Assembly: GCF_900114615.1 (NCBI RefSeq)
Contig: NZ_FOTS01000024.1
Location: 1 to 64,000, forward strand
Source of the DNA: Pelosinus propionicus DSM 13327
Lineage (GTDB): Bacteria; Bacillota; Negativicutes; DSM-13327
Direction: 5' to 3'
DNA: 64,000 nucleotides
Shown here: piece after piece, positions 1 to 8,615 of the stretch
How the letters are laid out: every line of letters starts with the position of its first letter
How positions within the stretch are numbered: the stretch's first letter is position 1
The notes under the pieces: model-generated
What the model was told of the DNA's origin: nothing
Databases searched by the model: none
The model's input: only the letters and a program-made list of their open reading frames with translations
Program-made: the position numbers and the translations under genes

Positions 1-5
1 TTCAT
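1..5 (-). CDS. 5' tip of a gene running off the left edge
   Basis: An ATG (bases 5-3) is preceded on the minus strand by a purine-rich GGTGGTGAG (bases 20-12) at normal ribosome-binding distance, so a minus-strand gene probably starts here and continues outside the window. Only one full codon is visible, so the product is unknown. The long leader to its right would be its 5' untranslated region. Confidence 0.45.
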
Positions 6-300
6 AGAAATCTCACCACCTTTCTGGCTGAGAATAAGAAAGATAGAAAAGGAATACCCTGATCTTATTCACTGACCGCAGCCTCGCATAATAAGCATTC
101 ATCTGTGAAAGTCATTTTGCTGGATACCTTTCGCCCAGAGACGCAACATCTGTGTTAGCGGTATTTGATGAATAAGGCAGGCGTCAAGCTTTATAAGCAA
201 TAACCAAAAGGTTTCGCAAGGAGGATAAGACGTTACCTTTGCTAAATTCTCTTACAAATATTTTAGCATCAAGGGGTTCCTTTACGTGTTGAAAAAATAA
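6..300 (-). promoter_or_regulatory. Structured leader RNA candidate (unidentified class)
   Basis: This gene-free stretch can fold into one closed domain. Bases 48-63 pair with 268-283 in a closing helix with 14 of 16 positions paired. Inside it, 64-70 pairs with 170-176 and 76-79 with 158-161. On the minus strand the Shine-Dalgarno of the left-edge gene (about 12-20) can be hidden in a hairpin formed by 11-15 with 29-33 plus inner GC pairs, which would be a translational switch. I compared it by eye with TPP, SAM, cobalamin, lysine, M-box, ydaO, yybP, glycine and T-box consensus sequences and recognise none. The plus strand could carry the fold too, but the SD-masking hairpin favours minus. 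Confidence 0.4.
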
Positions 301-346
301 AATAAGTTTTGTAAACAACGGCGGATTGTTGCTTACAAAACTTATT
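301..346. promoter_or_regulatory. Perfect 14-bp inverted repeat upstream of phoH
   Basis: Bases 301-314 and 333-346 are exact inverted copies (AATAAGTTTTGTAA). CAAC/GTTG adds four inner pairs after one mismatch. Read on the minus strand the hairpin is followed by TTATTTTTTC, like an intrinsic terminator. On the plus strand it sits just ahead of the phoH ribosome-binding site (GAGGAGG, 351-357). A minus-strand -10-like TATAAT (348-343) overlaps its edge. It could be a terminator, an operator for divergent promoters, or a phoH leader hairpin. Confidence 0.5.
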
Positions 347-363
347 ATACGAGGAGGATTACA

Positions 364-1749
364 TTGAATAAATGTTACGTTATTGATACTAATGTACTCC
401 TACATTCCCCTAACGCAATATTTACGTTCAACGAGCACACTGTAATCATTCCCGAAGTAGTTCTGGAAGAGCTGGATCGTTTCAAATCGGAAAGCAGCGA
501 ACGGGGTGCTAATAGCCGCCAAGTCAGCCGTATCATTGACAATCTACGGGCTACGGGTAATTTACTAAAAGGAGTCCCCTTAAATAATCAAGGCGGCATA
601 TTACGAATTGAGACCAATCATCTGGATGCTAAAATTCCTGCTAATTGGCCAAAAAGCAAGCCCGATAACCGTATTTTACAAGTATGTAAAGGACTCTCGG
701 AAAGTAATCATTACCCGATTTTAGTTAGTCGCGATACCAATATGCGTGTAAAAGCAACTATTCTTACGATTCATGCTGAAGATTTCCGCAATGAAAAAGT
801 AGCCCGTATCGAGGAACAATACACTGGCCGAGGAACTATTTATACCTCATCAGAAGTCATTAATCGCTTTCATGAAAATGTTTTAAATACCATTGATCCT
901 GCCTTTTTATTCACTTACGATGAAAATGCTCATATATTGGTAAATGCACCTTTAGAAACCAACCAATTTTTTCTGATCCGTTCTACAGATAATGACCGTC
1001 ATACAGCTTTAGGCCGCTTTGACGGTGGAAAGATCGTCCATCTACGTTATCAGCACCACAACCCCTTTGGCGTTATTCCACGCAACGTCGGTCAGATTTT
1101 CATGCAAGAATGTCTTATGATGAGTGCCAGTGAAGCCCCTTTAGTCATTATTAAAGGTCCAGCCGGTACAGCTAAAACCTTTTATTCCCTAGCTGTAGGC
1201 CTACATCAGCACTTTGAGTGCCGCCCAAGAGATTACAATCACATACTGATTTGTCGTCCTAACGTTCCTATGGATGAAGATATTGGTTTTCTTCCTGGAT
1301 CAGAAGTCGATAAGGTAAGTCCTTTCATGAGAGGTATCAGAGATAATCTGTTTACCCTGATGAATGGAAATACACTCGATGATAGTAAAGACCTAATACA
1401 AGCAGAAGATACAGTTCAACTTTTATTTGACAAGCATACCATTCAAACAGAGGCACTCGCCTTTCAGCGAGGCCGCTCATTACAAAAATACTGGGTTATT
1501 TTTGATGAAATGCAGAATGCTACCCCCCGTCAAGCCAAAGGAGTGATCACTCGCCCAGGGTTAGGTACCAAGATTATTCTCTTGGGAGATCCAGCCCAAA
1601 TTGACCATCCATACTTAGATAGCCAGTCCAATGGTTTGGTGTATGCCAGCGAAAAAATGCGAGGATCGAAGCTTTGTTTCCAAGTAACTCTGCAGCACGA
1701 TGAATGCGAACGCTCACCGTTAGCTGCCGAAGCAGCCATCAGGCTATAA
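364..1749 (+). CDS. phoH: PIN-PhoH fusion protein (PhoH2/YlaK type)
   Basis: The N-terminal 130 residues form a PIN-type nuclease domain (VIDTNVLL near residue 7; SRDTN near 123). The rest is a PhoH P-loop ATPase with Walker A GPAGTAKT near residue 265 and a Walker B region with VIFDEMQNA. PIN-PhoH proteins of this family act as RNA helicase/ribonucleases and are often linked to toxin-antitoxin-like functions. Walker A carries Ala where most members have Gly (GTAKT for GTGKT). The start is TTG, six bases after GAGGAGG; 461 residues is normal for the family. It is the only plus-strand gene in the first 24 kb and ends in a terminator shared with phoU. Confidence 0.9.
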   Translation: MNKCYVIDTNVLLHSPNAIFTFNEHTVIIPEVVLEELDRFKSESSERGANSRQVSRIIDNLRATGNLLKGVPLNNQGGILRIETNHLDAKIPANWPKSKPDNRILQVCKGLSESNHYPILVSRDTNMRVKATILTIHAEDFRNEKVARIEEQYTGRGTIYTSSEVINRFHENVLNTIDPAFLFTYDENAHILVNAPLETNQFFLIRSTDNDRHTALGRFDGGKIVHLRYQHHNPFGVIPRNVGQIFMQECLMMSASEAPLVIIKGPAGTAKTFYSLAVGLHQHFECRPRDYNHILICRPNVPMDEDIGFLPGSEVDKVSPFMRGIRDNLFTLMNGNTLDDSKDLIQAEDTVQLLFDKHTIQTEALAFQRGRSLQKYWVIFDEMQNATPRQAKGVITRPGLGTKIILLGDPAQIDHPYLDSQSNGLVYASEKMRGSKLCFQVTLQHDECERSPLAAEAAIRL

Positions 1750-1753
1750 CATA

Positions 1754-1784
1754 AAAAATAAACTGCCGATTTGGCAGTTTATTT
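1754..1784. terminator. Bidirectional terminator between phoH and phoU
   Basis: AAATAAACTGCC and GGCAGTTTATTT flank a five-base loop, with A-rich and T-rich flanks that serve both converging genes. It overlaps the phoU stop codon. Confidence 0.8.
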
Positions 1785-2438
1785 TTTGCGCATTCGTTGT
1801 CCTGTTTCTAAGTAAATAACCCATTCTCCAATATTGGTAGCATGATCAGCAACCCTCTCTAAATAGCGTGCTACAAATAATAACTGGGTTGCCTGTGTAA
1901 TATTGCGCGGATCTTCCATCATATACGTTAAAAGTTCACGAAAGGTTTGATGATAGATATCATCTACTTCATCATCTGCAGCACAGACTTTTTCGGCTAA
2001 AGCAATATCAAGATTTATATAAGCAACCAAGGAATCTCGTAACATTTTTTGTGCCATAGCAGACATTCTAGGGATATCTACCAACGGTTTAATCAGTGAC
2101 TGTTCAGCAATACCTAAGGCAATTTTCGCAATGTCAAAAGCATGGTCCCCCACTCGCTCTAAGTCTGTGGTAATTTTAAGACCCGTACCGATAATTCGTA
2201 AGTCCCTTGCTAAAGGCTGCTGTCTTGCAATGAGTACCATACATTTATCTTCGATACTGCTTTCCATAGCATCAATGTAATCATCACCAGCCATTACATG
2301 CTTAGCCATTTCTATATCCTGGGTCGTCAAAGAAGCTACAGCTTGCCCAATAGCCAGTTCAACCCGAGTGCCCATTTCTAGAATATCTTTGCGCAACTCT
2401 TCTAACTCTTGATCATAATTTTGTCTGGTGACCGTCAT
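1779..2438 (-). CDS. phoU: Phosphate-specific transport regulator PhoU
   Basis: A two-repeat helical-bundle protein that links the Pst phosphate transporter to phosphate signalling and lowers Pst activity when phosphate is ample. Both PhoU repeats are visible, each with an ERVGDHA or ERVADHA metal-binding motif. I chose the ATG at 2438 (219 residues) because GGAGGCGAGG lies just upstream. A longer frame to 2528 would overlap pstB and add 30 residues without homology. It is the last gene of a pstB-phoU pair; no pstS, pstC or pstA lies nearby. Confidence 0.93.
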   Translation of the reverse strand: MTVTRQNYDQELEELRKDILEMGTRVELAIGQAVASLTTQDIEMAKHVMAGDDYIDAMESSIEDKCMVLIARQQPLARDLRIIGTGLKITTDLERVGDHAFDIAKIALGIAEQSLIKPLVDIPRMSAMAQKMLRDSLVAYINLDIALAEKVCAADDEVDDIYHQTFRELLTYMMEDPRNITQATQLLFVARYLERVADHATNIGEWVIYLETGQRMRKK

Positions 2439-2451
2439 ATCCTCGCCTCCA

Positions 2452-3207
2452 TTATCCGAATCGTCCAGTAATATAGTCTTCTGTGCGTTTATCCTGGGGT
2501 CTTGTAAATATGACATCTGTTTGATCATGCTCCACTAGATCACCATTCAAAAAGAATGCCGTATAATCAGATACCCTAGCAGCCTGCTGCATGTTATGAG
2601 TAACCATAACAATAGTATATCTCTGTTTTAATTCCGAAAGCAATTCTTCAATTTTCATGGTCGATATAGGATCAAGTGCTGAACAAGGTTCGTCCATTAA
2701 CAGTACTTCCGGTTCGATTGCCAATAATCTTGCAATACATAAACGTTGTTGCTGTCCACCTGACATGCCCATAGCTGAGCTTTGGAGGCGATCTCGTACT
2801 TCTTCCCAAAGTGCGGCACCCTTCAGGCTCTTTTCTACCAGTTCATCCAGCTGTGATTTTTTAGTAATACCATGAATGCGGGGACCGTATGCAATGTTGT
2901 CATAGATCGACATGGGAAATGGATTAGGCCTTTGGAAAACCATACCCACTCGTTTTCTAAGCAGCACCACGTCTGTATCAGGATGATATATATTCACTCC
3001 ATCTAACAAGACTTCCCCTTCTATTCTTACATTGGCAATTAAATCATTCATACGATTTAATGTCTTAATAAAAGTGGACTTGCCACAGCCTGAAGGTCCA
3101 ATCAAGGCTAGTAGACTGTTTTTTTCCACACCAAGAGAAATTTTCTTTAATGCCAACGCATCTCCATAGTATAACTTTAGCTTATTCACATGAATTTTAT
3201 AATCCAT
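2452..3207 (-). CDS. pstB: Phosphate ABC transporter ATPase PstB
   Basis: The cytoplasmic ATPase of the high-affinity phosphate importer. Visible motifs are Walker [10 protein letters not shown] (about residue 37), the Q-loop in VFQRPNPFP, signature SGGQQQRL, Walker B VLLMDEP with SALDP, and the switch His in VTHN. The 251-residue length is typical. AGGAGGATATCT precedes the ATG. The stop is 13 bases before phoU, so the two are co-transcribed. Its membrane and binding subunits must be encoded elsewhere, since the upstream neighbour is an unrelated response regulator. Confidence 0.95.
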   Translation of the reverse strand: MDYKIHVNKLKLYYGDALALKKISLGVEKNSLLALIGPSGCGKSTFIKTLNRMNDLIANVRIEGEVLLDGVNIYHPDTDVVLLRKRVGMVFQRPNPFPMSIYDNIAYGPRIHGITKKSQLDELVEKSLKGAALWEEVRDRLQSSAMGMSGGQQQRLCIARLLAIEPEVLLMDEPCSALDPISTMKIEELLSELKQRYTIVMVTHNMQQAARVSDYTAFFLNGDLVEHDQTDVIFTRPQDKRTEDYITGRFG

Positions 3208-3436
3208 AGATATCCTCCTACCATTTCGGGCAATTCTTCATATACACTAAGACTTCTTTAGACAGAATGGTAACTCTACCTTAATTAAGTCTAATTTATC
3301 TACAGGGTATTGCAATGCTAAGATCTCCATGCCAAATATAGAAATCTTCAAATAACTGAGTCATCAGATAAATATTGATATAGAAAATATACCACAAAAT
3401 GCAGGCGTTTATTATTATGCAATTATTATGTTTTTG

Positions 3437-4132
3437 TTAAATTTCACTAAAGCGGTAGCCAACTCCCCGAACCGTTTCAATTGCCTCTGCCACTTTTGGC
3501 TCAGCCGCCATTTTTGCTCTAAGATGGCGTACATGCACATCTACCGTACGAGTATCTCCAAAATATTCATAACCCCAGACCTTTTCCAGCAATTGCTCAC
3601 GTGTATAAGCTCTGCCTACATTTGTAATAAATAATTTCAATAATTCATATTCTTTCGGAGTAAGTTCTAACTTTTCTTGATCCAAATACGCCGTATAACT
3701 GGAAAAATTCAATCGTAGTTTTCCAATGACCAATTCGCCGTCGTGCTGTGCACTGTCCTTATGACTCCTCCTAAGTACCGCTTTTATGCGAGCCATAAGC
3801 TCCCGAGGACTAAAAGGTTTTGTCATATAATCATCTGCACCTAATTCTAATCCCACGATTTTGTCTACTTCTTCATTTCTGGCTGTCAGCATAATAATGG
3901 GAATCCCAGCTGTTTCCTGCTGTCCTTTCAATCTACGGCATACTTCTATACCATCAATACCGGGGATCATTAGATCCAGTATAATTAAATCTGGCTTATT
4001 GGCTCTAACCAACTGTAATGCCTCATGCCCATTCTCTGCTTTAAGGACGTGATAACCTGCCTTTTGCAAGTTAAACTCAAGTAGCTCAATAATTGAAGGC
4101 TCATCATCAACTACCAATATGTTGTTTATCAT
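3437..4132 (-). CDS. OmpR/PhoB-family response regulator (orphan)
   Basis: An N-terminal receiver domain (VVDDEPS acidic pair, phospho-acceptor Asp in LILDLMIPG, conserved LTAR and KPF) is followed by a C-terminal winged helix (REQLLEKVWG, RTVDVHVRHLR). It is closest in look to PhoP/PhoB/WalR regulators, and the neighbouring pstB-phoU suggests phosphate control. The ATG at 4132 sits nine bases after AAGGAA; the upstream in-frame GTG at 4141 directly abuts that site and is unlikely to be the start. No histidine kinase is adjacent on either side. Confidence 0.85.
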   Translation of the reverse strand: MINNILVVDDEPSIIELLEFNLQKAGYHVLKAENGHEALQLVRANKPDLIILDLMIPGIDGIEVCRRLKGQQETAGIPIIMLTARNEEVDKIVGLELGADDYMTKPFSPRELMARIKAVLRRSHKDSAQHDGELVIGKLRLNFSSYTAYLDQEKLELTPKEYELLKLFITNVGRAYTREQLLEKVWGYEYFGDTRTVDVHVRHLRAKMAAEPKVAEAIETVRGVGYRFSEI

Positions 4133-4150
4133 ATTCTTCACTTCCTTAAA

Positions 4151-4183
4151 ATAAAAACCAGGTTATATTAACCTGGTTTTTAT
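4151..4183 (-). terminator. Terminator after hup
   Basis: A perfect 15-bp stem (ATAAAAACCAGGTTA) with a three-base loop and T-rich flanks on both sides lies directly downstream of the hup stop. It separates hup from the response regulator. Confidence 0.85.
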
Positions 4184-4194
4184 TTATAATTAAT

Positions 4195-4470
4195 TTATTT
4201 ATTTACTACGTCTTTTAAGCCTTTACCAGCTTTGAAAACTGGGTTTTTCGATGCTGGAATTGTAATTTCAGCGCCTGTTTGTGGGTTGCGGCCTTTTCTT
4301 TCTTCACGTGTTTTTACTTCAAAAGTACCAAAGCCAATGATTTGGACTTTATCTTGTTGTGCTAAAGCTTCCTCAACACTAACAAATAAAGCATTGATTG
4401 CTTTCTCAGCATCCTTCTTAGTCAAACCCGCTTTTTCTGCAACACTTGCTATTAATTCAGTTTTATTCAC
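4195..4470 (-). CDS. hup: HU-family DNA-binding protein
   Basis: A small basic nucleoid protein that binds and bends DNA as a dimer. The sequence begins [16 protein letters not shown] and contains the HU DNA-binding arm (GRNPQTG, then [12 protein letters not shown]). The start is GTG at 4470, eight bases after AAGGAGG, giving the usual 91 residues. An upstream in-frame ATG would add 17 residues unlike any HU. The order mazG-hup downstream of spoVB follows the layout common in spore-forming Firmicutes. Confidence 0.94.
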   Translation of the reverse strand: MNKTELIASVAEKAGLTKKDAEKAINALFVSVEEALAQQDKVQIIGFGTFEVKTREERKGRNPQTGAEITIPASKNPVFKAGKGLKDVVNK

Positions 4471-4574
4471 AAAATTAGCCTCCTTATGAAAAATCGTTAC
4501 GAATAGCTTATTCGCTATCATTTTTTTTATTCCTGTCTAGATTTTAAAAAAATACTAAAAATATCCCAAATTCT

Positions 4575-6032
4575 TTATATTTTGTTACTTTTCGCCTCTT
4601 CCCAGAGGAAATCAAGCTGCTTGACTGACATATTTTCCCATTTTAGATTCTTTTCCTTCATTATGGTTTCAATATACATAAACCTACGGCGGAACTTATT
4701 ATTCGTGGTATTTAGGGCAACTTCACCATCAATTTTTAGAAATCTCGCCAAATTCACAATTGAAAATAATACATCTCCTAGCTCAGCTTCCATGTCAGTG
4801 GCTTGTCCTTGTGTACAGGCATCTTTGAGTTCGTTTAATTCTTCATATATTTTGTCCCATACAGGCTCAATCCTATCCCAGTCAAATCCGACTTTAGCAG
4901 CTTTTGCCTGCAATTTGTAAGCCCTCATAAGACTAGGCAATCCTTTCGGTATGCCATCCAGCACAGACGGTCTCTCATTCCCGTGCTCCAGTTTTTTTAT
5001 CGCGTCCCAGTTCAATACCACCTCGCCTGCATCTCGAACGCTTGTATCACCAAATACATGAGGATGGCGACGTATCATTTTCTCTGTAATGCCATCAATC
5101 ACCTGCTGCATAGTAAATACCTTGGATTCTTCTGCAATGCGGGCATGAAATACAATCTGTAATAACAAATCGCCTAGCTCTTCACATAATAATTTTCCTT
5201 GCTGCAAATCAATGGCCTCTAGGACTTCATAAACCTCCTCCACAATATACCTTCTAAGACTGGAGTTAGTTTGCTCAATATCCCATACACATCCTTCATT
5301 CGAGCGAAGCTTCGCCATCACATCAAGTATAGGATTTAAAGAAAAGTGGTTCATTGCAGTACTGCGTCGCGGTACATATACACTGGTAAGATGATCAATT
5401 CCCTGCACCCTATCCAGTTCAAACAGAGGTACTGTTAATAACTGTTCATCTGGCAATCCCAAATTTTTCACAACAATCACTTCAAAATCATCAGGGTAAT
5501 ATTCCATTAACGCTAGTTTAGCTTCTGAAGCAACGTAATGATTATAGACTTGTGTTACCACTAAAGCAGTCATTAGCTCCGGAGGCATGGATGCCAAATC
5601 AGCGGCATCCAATACTGTAATGCCCTCAATAGGATCTATAGCAAGTCTTGTATACAAGACCTCCAGAAAACTCATTCCTGGCAAAATCCTAACAGCAATT
5701 CCTTGTCTGCCCGCCAATTCTCGAATTAGCATCACAGTTTTCTCTGCTACAAGAGGGCTGCCTGGTACAGCATATACTACCCTCTTCCCCAGTGCTGCCT
5801 GACGTAAACATTCATGAGCAATCGTCTCGTAAACTTCCTCAAAAGACGTCTTCTCCTCATAAACATAGTCAAAGCTAGTAAATGCAATACCACGTTCCAT
5901 CATTGCTTCTACGGTTGGATGCTTTGCAGTACGCAAAAGCAATTCTTCTGCAGTCTTTAATAATTCTAAGGTCTCAACGGTGATGAGACCAAAAGAACCA
6001 GGTCCTAATCCTACAATTGTAATTTCTCCCAC
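4575..6032 (-). CDS. mazG: Tetrapyrrole methylase/MazG pyrophosphohydrolase fusion
   Basis: A fusion of an N-terminal SAM-dependent methylase fold (GLGPGSFGLIT at the start; YAVPGSPLVAEKT near residue 100) to two MazG domains, as in Bacillus YabN. The first MazG copy holds the conserved sequence CVWDIEQTNSSLRRY and the metal-binding pair EELGDLLLQ; the second has EAELGDVLF. MazG cleaves nucleoside triphosphates to monophosphate and pyrophosphate; the methylase substrate is not known. The GTG start follows GAGGCG. At 485 residues it is full length and 38 bases from spoVB, in the same operon direction. Confidence 0.93.
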   Translation of the reverse strand: MGEITIVGLGPGSFGLITVETLELLKTAEELLLRTAKHPTVEAMMERGIAFTSFDYVYEEKTSFEEVYETIAHECLRQAALGKRVVYAVPGSPLVAEKTVMLIRELAGRQGIAVRILPGMSFLEVLYTRLAIDPIEGITVLDAADLASMPPELMTALVVTQVYNHYVASEAKLALMEYYPDDFEVIVVKNLGLPDEQLLTVPLFELDRVQGIDHLTSVYVPRRSTAMNHFSLNPILDVMAKLRSNEGCVWDIEQTNSSLRRYIVEEVYEVLEAIDLQQGKLLCEELGDLLLQIVFHARIAEESKVFTMQQVIDGITEKMIRRHPHVFGDTSVRDAGEVVLNWDAIKKLEHGNERPSVLDGIPKGLPSLMRAYKLQAKAAKVGFDWDRIEPVWDKIYEELNELKDACTQGQATDMEAELGDVLFSIVNLARFLKIDGEVALNTTNNKFRRRFMYIETIMKEKNLKWENMSVKQLDFLWEEAKSNKI

Positions 6033-6070
6033 ATTATCGCCTCATATTCATAATTAAAATAAAAATTTTA

Positions 6071-7672
6071 TTATTTTCGTAATATACCTATTTTACCTAA
6101 TAAATGAGCTAGTTTGCTACCTATTTTAGGTAGTTTTTCGATATCCTGCTGCTCAATACCTCCTAATAGTAAAAGAACAATACTGTATACTATACCACCT
6201 ATACATACAGAAACCAAGGTTGCCATTGTATTATGCAAGGTTTTTAACATTACTGCATCATAAGTTAACAAAACTATAGCGCCCATGATAATGGCTGCTG
6301 TAATCGCCTTTATTGTATCTTGTGCATTAATTCTAAATCCTACATAGCGATATACAAAATACATATTTAAAAGAGCAGCCAAGGCAAAATCAACATTTGT
6401 AGCCCACGCAGCACCTTTTATCCCAAAAGCTGGTATTGCTGTTAATGTCCAGCTCATAACAATTTTTACAGCAGCAGAGATTGTCATATTAATAAGAGGA
6501 ATGGCTGTATATCCTAATCCCTGCAATACTCCGGTTGTAATCTGATGCATCCCCAGCATAATAACCCCACCTGATAATATGGCAATTGGTACTCCGGCAT
6601 TGGGCGTACCATACAGCATTTGTGATATGGGTGTAGCCAGCAGACACATCCCTACAAAACTGGGTATGGTAATTAAATTGGCAAAACGCATTGCCATAGC
6701 TGTGCGCTGACAGATTCGCTTATGATCTCTCAGGGTAAAAGCTTCGGATACAGCAGGAACCAGACTAGATGCCAATGACCCTGTCAATATAGTGGGAACA
6801 TTGATAAGAGCAATTGCCATGCCTGTCAGGTATCCAAATAATTCAGTTGCCTGGCCGACTGTATATCCAGCGTTTTCTAATCGTGCTGGTACAATTAATA
6901 AGTCTATACTGGACACGATTGGCAGCATAATATTTGCCAGTGATACAGGCAGAGCCAATTTTATAATGCGCAAAATAATTTTTCCGCTTGCCTCTTGTTT
7001 TATAATCGGCTGCATCGCTATTTTTGCATTTAACGCAGTACCATACCGCCAATAGTAATACATTAATACCAATAAGCCGGCTAACGCACCAGGCCCTGCA
7101 CCAAAACTGGCGCCAGCAGCTGCATATTCAAGACCTAGTGGTAATAGGTAAAAAGCTAAAAATACCATGGTTACGACTCGGACCAACTGTTCAAATATTT
7201 GTGATACAGCTGTAGGTGTCATCATTTGCAATCCTTGAAAATAACCACGATAGCTAGATAAAATCGTAACAAAAAATATGGCAGGAGCCAAAGCAGCAAT
7301 CGCATAATATGCACGAGGATCTCGTACAAATTGATTTTCAACCAACCATCCAGCACCAAAATATAATAAAAATGTAAATACAATTCCCGTTATCGTTAAT
7401 AAACCTAACGAAATCCGAAATACTCGATTTGCACCGCGAAAATCAGCTAAGGCTACTTTCTCAGCAACAATAATAGAAATAGCTACCGGAATTCCGGCAG
7501 AGGAGATACTCAAGGCTAATAAATAAATTGGATATGCCATCTGGTATAATCCAATTCCTTCGCCGCCTAATAAACGAGAGAGAAGAATACGATTTACTGA
7601 ACCAATTATTTTTACTACAACACCAGCAAGGGTTAAAATGAATGCCCCTTTTAAAAATGTATCTTTACTCAC
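6071..7672 (-). CDS. spoVB: Stage V sporulation protein B-like MATE/MOP flippase
   Basis: A 533-residue polytopic membrane protein of the MurJ/Wzx/SpoVB superfamily, with about 14 hydrophobic segments and a typical opening (FLKGAFILTLAGVVVKIIGSVNRI). Family members flip lipid-linked cell-wall precursors; SpoVB is needed for spore cortex in Bacillus. The start is GTG, seven bases after AGGAGG. Its place between spoVT and mazG matches the spoVT-spoVB(yabM)-yabN order of spore formers. Paralogues exist, so the exact role is inferred from context. Confidence 0.88.
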   Translation of the reverse strand: MSKDTFLKGAFILTLAGVVVKIIGSVNRILLSRLLGGEGIGLYQMAYPIYLLALSISSAGIPVAISIIVAEKVALADFRGANRVFRISLGLLTITGIVFTFLLYFGAGWLVENQFVRDPRAYYAIAALAPAIFFVTILSSYRGYFQGLQMMTPTAVSQIFEQLVRVVTMVFLAFYLLPLGLEYAAAGASFGAGPGALAGLLVLMYYYWRYGTALNAKIAMQPIIKQEASGKIILRIIKLALPVSLANIMLPIVSSIDLLIVPARLENAGYTVGQATELFGYLTGMAIALINVPTILTGSLASSLVPAVSEAFTLRDHKRICQRTAMAMRFANLITIPSFVGMCLLATPISQMLYGTPNAGVPIAILSGGVIMLGMHQITTGVLQGLGYTAIPLINMTISAAVKIVMSWTLTAIPAFGIKGAAWATNVDFALAALLNMYFVYRYVGFRINAQDTIKAITAAIIMGAIVLLTYDAVMLKTLHNTMATLVSVCIGGIVYSIVLLLLGGIEQQDIEKLPKIGSKLAHLLGKIGILRK

Positions 7673-7836
7673 ATAATTTCCTCCTAAAGCATTCTATTAC
7701 TACTTATTCAGGAGGCGGGCATTATATTATCGCAAAATACATTTACTGCTAATACATCTTTATAAAAGTTCATCCATAAGAAAGCAAGAAAAAGTAAATT
7801 GCTAATTTTATAGCACTATATTTTAGATTCTAACAA

Positions 7837-7866
7837 AAAAGTAGCGAATCTGCGTCCGCTACTTTT
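7837..7866 (-). terminator. Terminator after spoVT
   Basis: AAAAGTAGCG and CGCTACTTTT form a ten-pair stem just past the spoVT stop, followed on the minus strand by a T run. spoVT is therefore probably monocistronic and spoVB has its own promoter. Confidence 0.85.
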
Positions 7867-7878
7867 CACAACTTCATA

Positions 7879-8448
7879 TTATGTGGTCATTTGTTTTGCT
7901 AAAAATCCTGCAGCAGTCTCTGCTAATTTCACTTCCATTTCACTCATCTGCACACCTTGCTGCTTCGTACAAATAACCACTGCACCAATGGAGGTTCCCT
8001 CTACAATAATAGGTGCAATAACTTCAGCAGTAAATTTCGATACCTCTTCTTCATCACCAGAGTCAATAATTGAGCCCTTAGATCCCTTGGCTTCTGCAAG
8101 ATTGTTCAATAGAACCGCTTTACGATCTTCCATAACTTTCTCCAGAGCTGATCCTAACGGTTTATTCATAAACTCTTTCTTCGAAGAACCAGCGACAGCA
8201 ACTATCGTATCTCTGTCTGCTATTAAGATGATATGGCCGACTGCCTCATATAACGAATCGGCATATTCCTTTGCAAAATCACCTAGTTCGCTTACTGGAG
8301 AATATTTTTTTAAGATCACTTCTCCTTCTCGATCAACATATATCTCCAATGGATCACCTTCGCGAATCCTAAGTGTTCGCCTAATTTCTTTAGGTATTAC
8401 AACTCTGCCTAAGTCATCAATTCTTCTTACAATTCCAGTGGCTTTCAC
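7879..8448 (-). CDS. spoVT: Stage V sporulation regulator SpoVT
   Basis: A forespore transcription factor. Residues 1-50 are an AbrB-type swapped-hairpin DNA-binding domain (GIVRRIDDLGRVVIPKEIRR). Residues 55-185 are a GAF-like domain that assists tetramerisation. The length of 189 is close to Bacillus SpoVT. The GTG start lies six bases after GGGGGG. A forespore sigma-factor promoter match sits about 45 bases upstream of the start, which agrees with known sigma-G control of spoVT in Bacillus. Confidence 0.95.
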   Translation of the reverse strand: MKATGIVRRIDDLGRVVIPKEIRRTLRIREGDPLEIYVDREGEVILKKYSPVSELGDFAKEYADSLYEAVGHIILIADRDTIVAVAGSSKKEFMNKPLGSALEKVMEDRKAVLLNNLAEAKGSKGSIIDSGDEEEVSKFTAEVIAPIIVEGTSIGAVVICTKQQGVQMSEMEVKLAETAAGFLAKQMTT

Positions 8449-8493
8449 CAGTATCCCCCCTTTTCTACAGTTTTTGACATCTGATTTCAGTGA

Positions 8494-8523
8494 TAGTATA
8501 TATCTAACGAGACATTTTTATTC
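8494..8523 (-). promoter_or_regulatory. Sigma-G/F-type promoter of spoVT
   Basis: On the minus strand GAATA (8523-8519), an 18-base spacer and TATACTA (8500-8494) match the forespore consensus gHATR-N17/18-cATWHTA at all but the first base of the -10 box. It lies about 45 bases upstream of the spoVT start. Confidence 0.7.
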
Positions 8524-8615
8524 ACAGACATGATGCCTAAAAATTTCTAAAAACAGGTATATAATACAAAAATATCATTTGTATTTAGGGATCACAGGAT
8601 TACCTTCTTTACATC

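Noticed and set aside
25-70. TPP-riboswitch-like words CTGAGA, TACCCTGATC on plus
   Set aside because: Spacing and the 5' GGGGTGC part are missing, and the second half with its CCAGCG-type element is absent.
2438-2528. 30-residue N-terminal extension of PhoU
   Set aside because: It overlaps pstB coding sequence and lacks a ribosome-binding site; the ATG at 2438 has a strong one.
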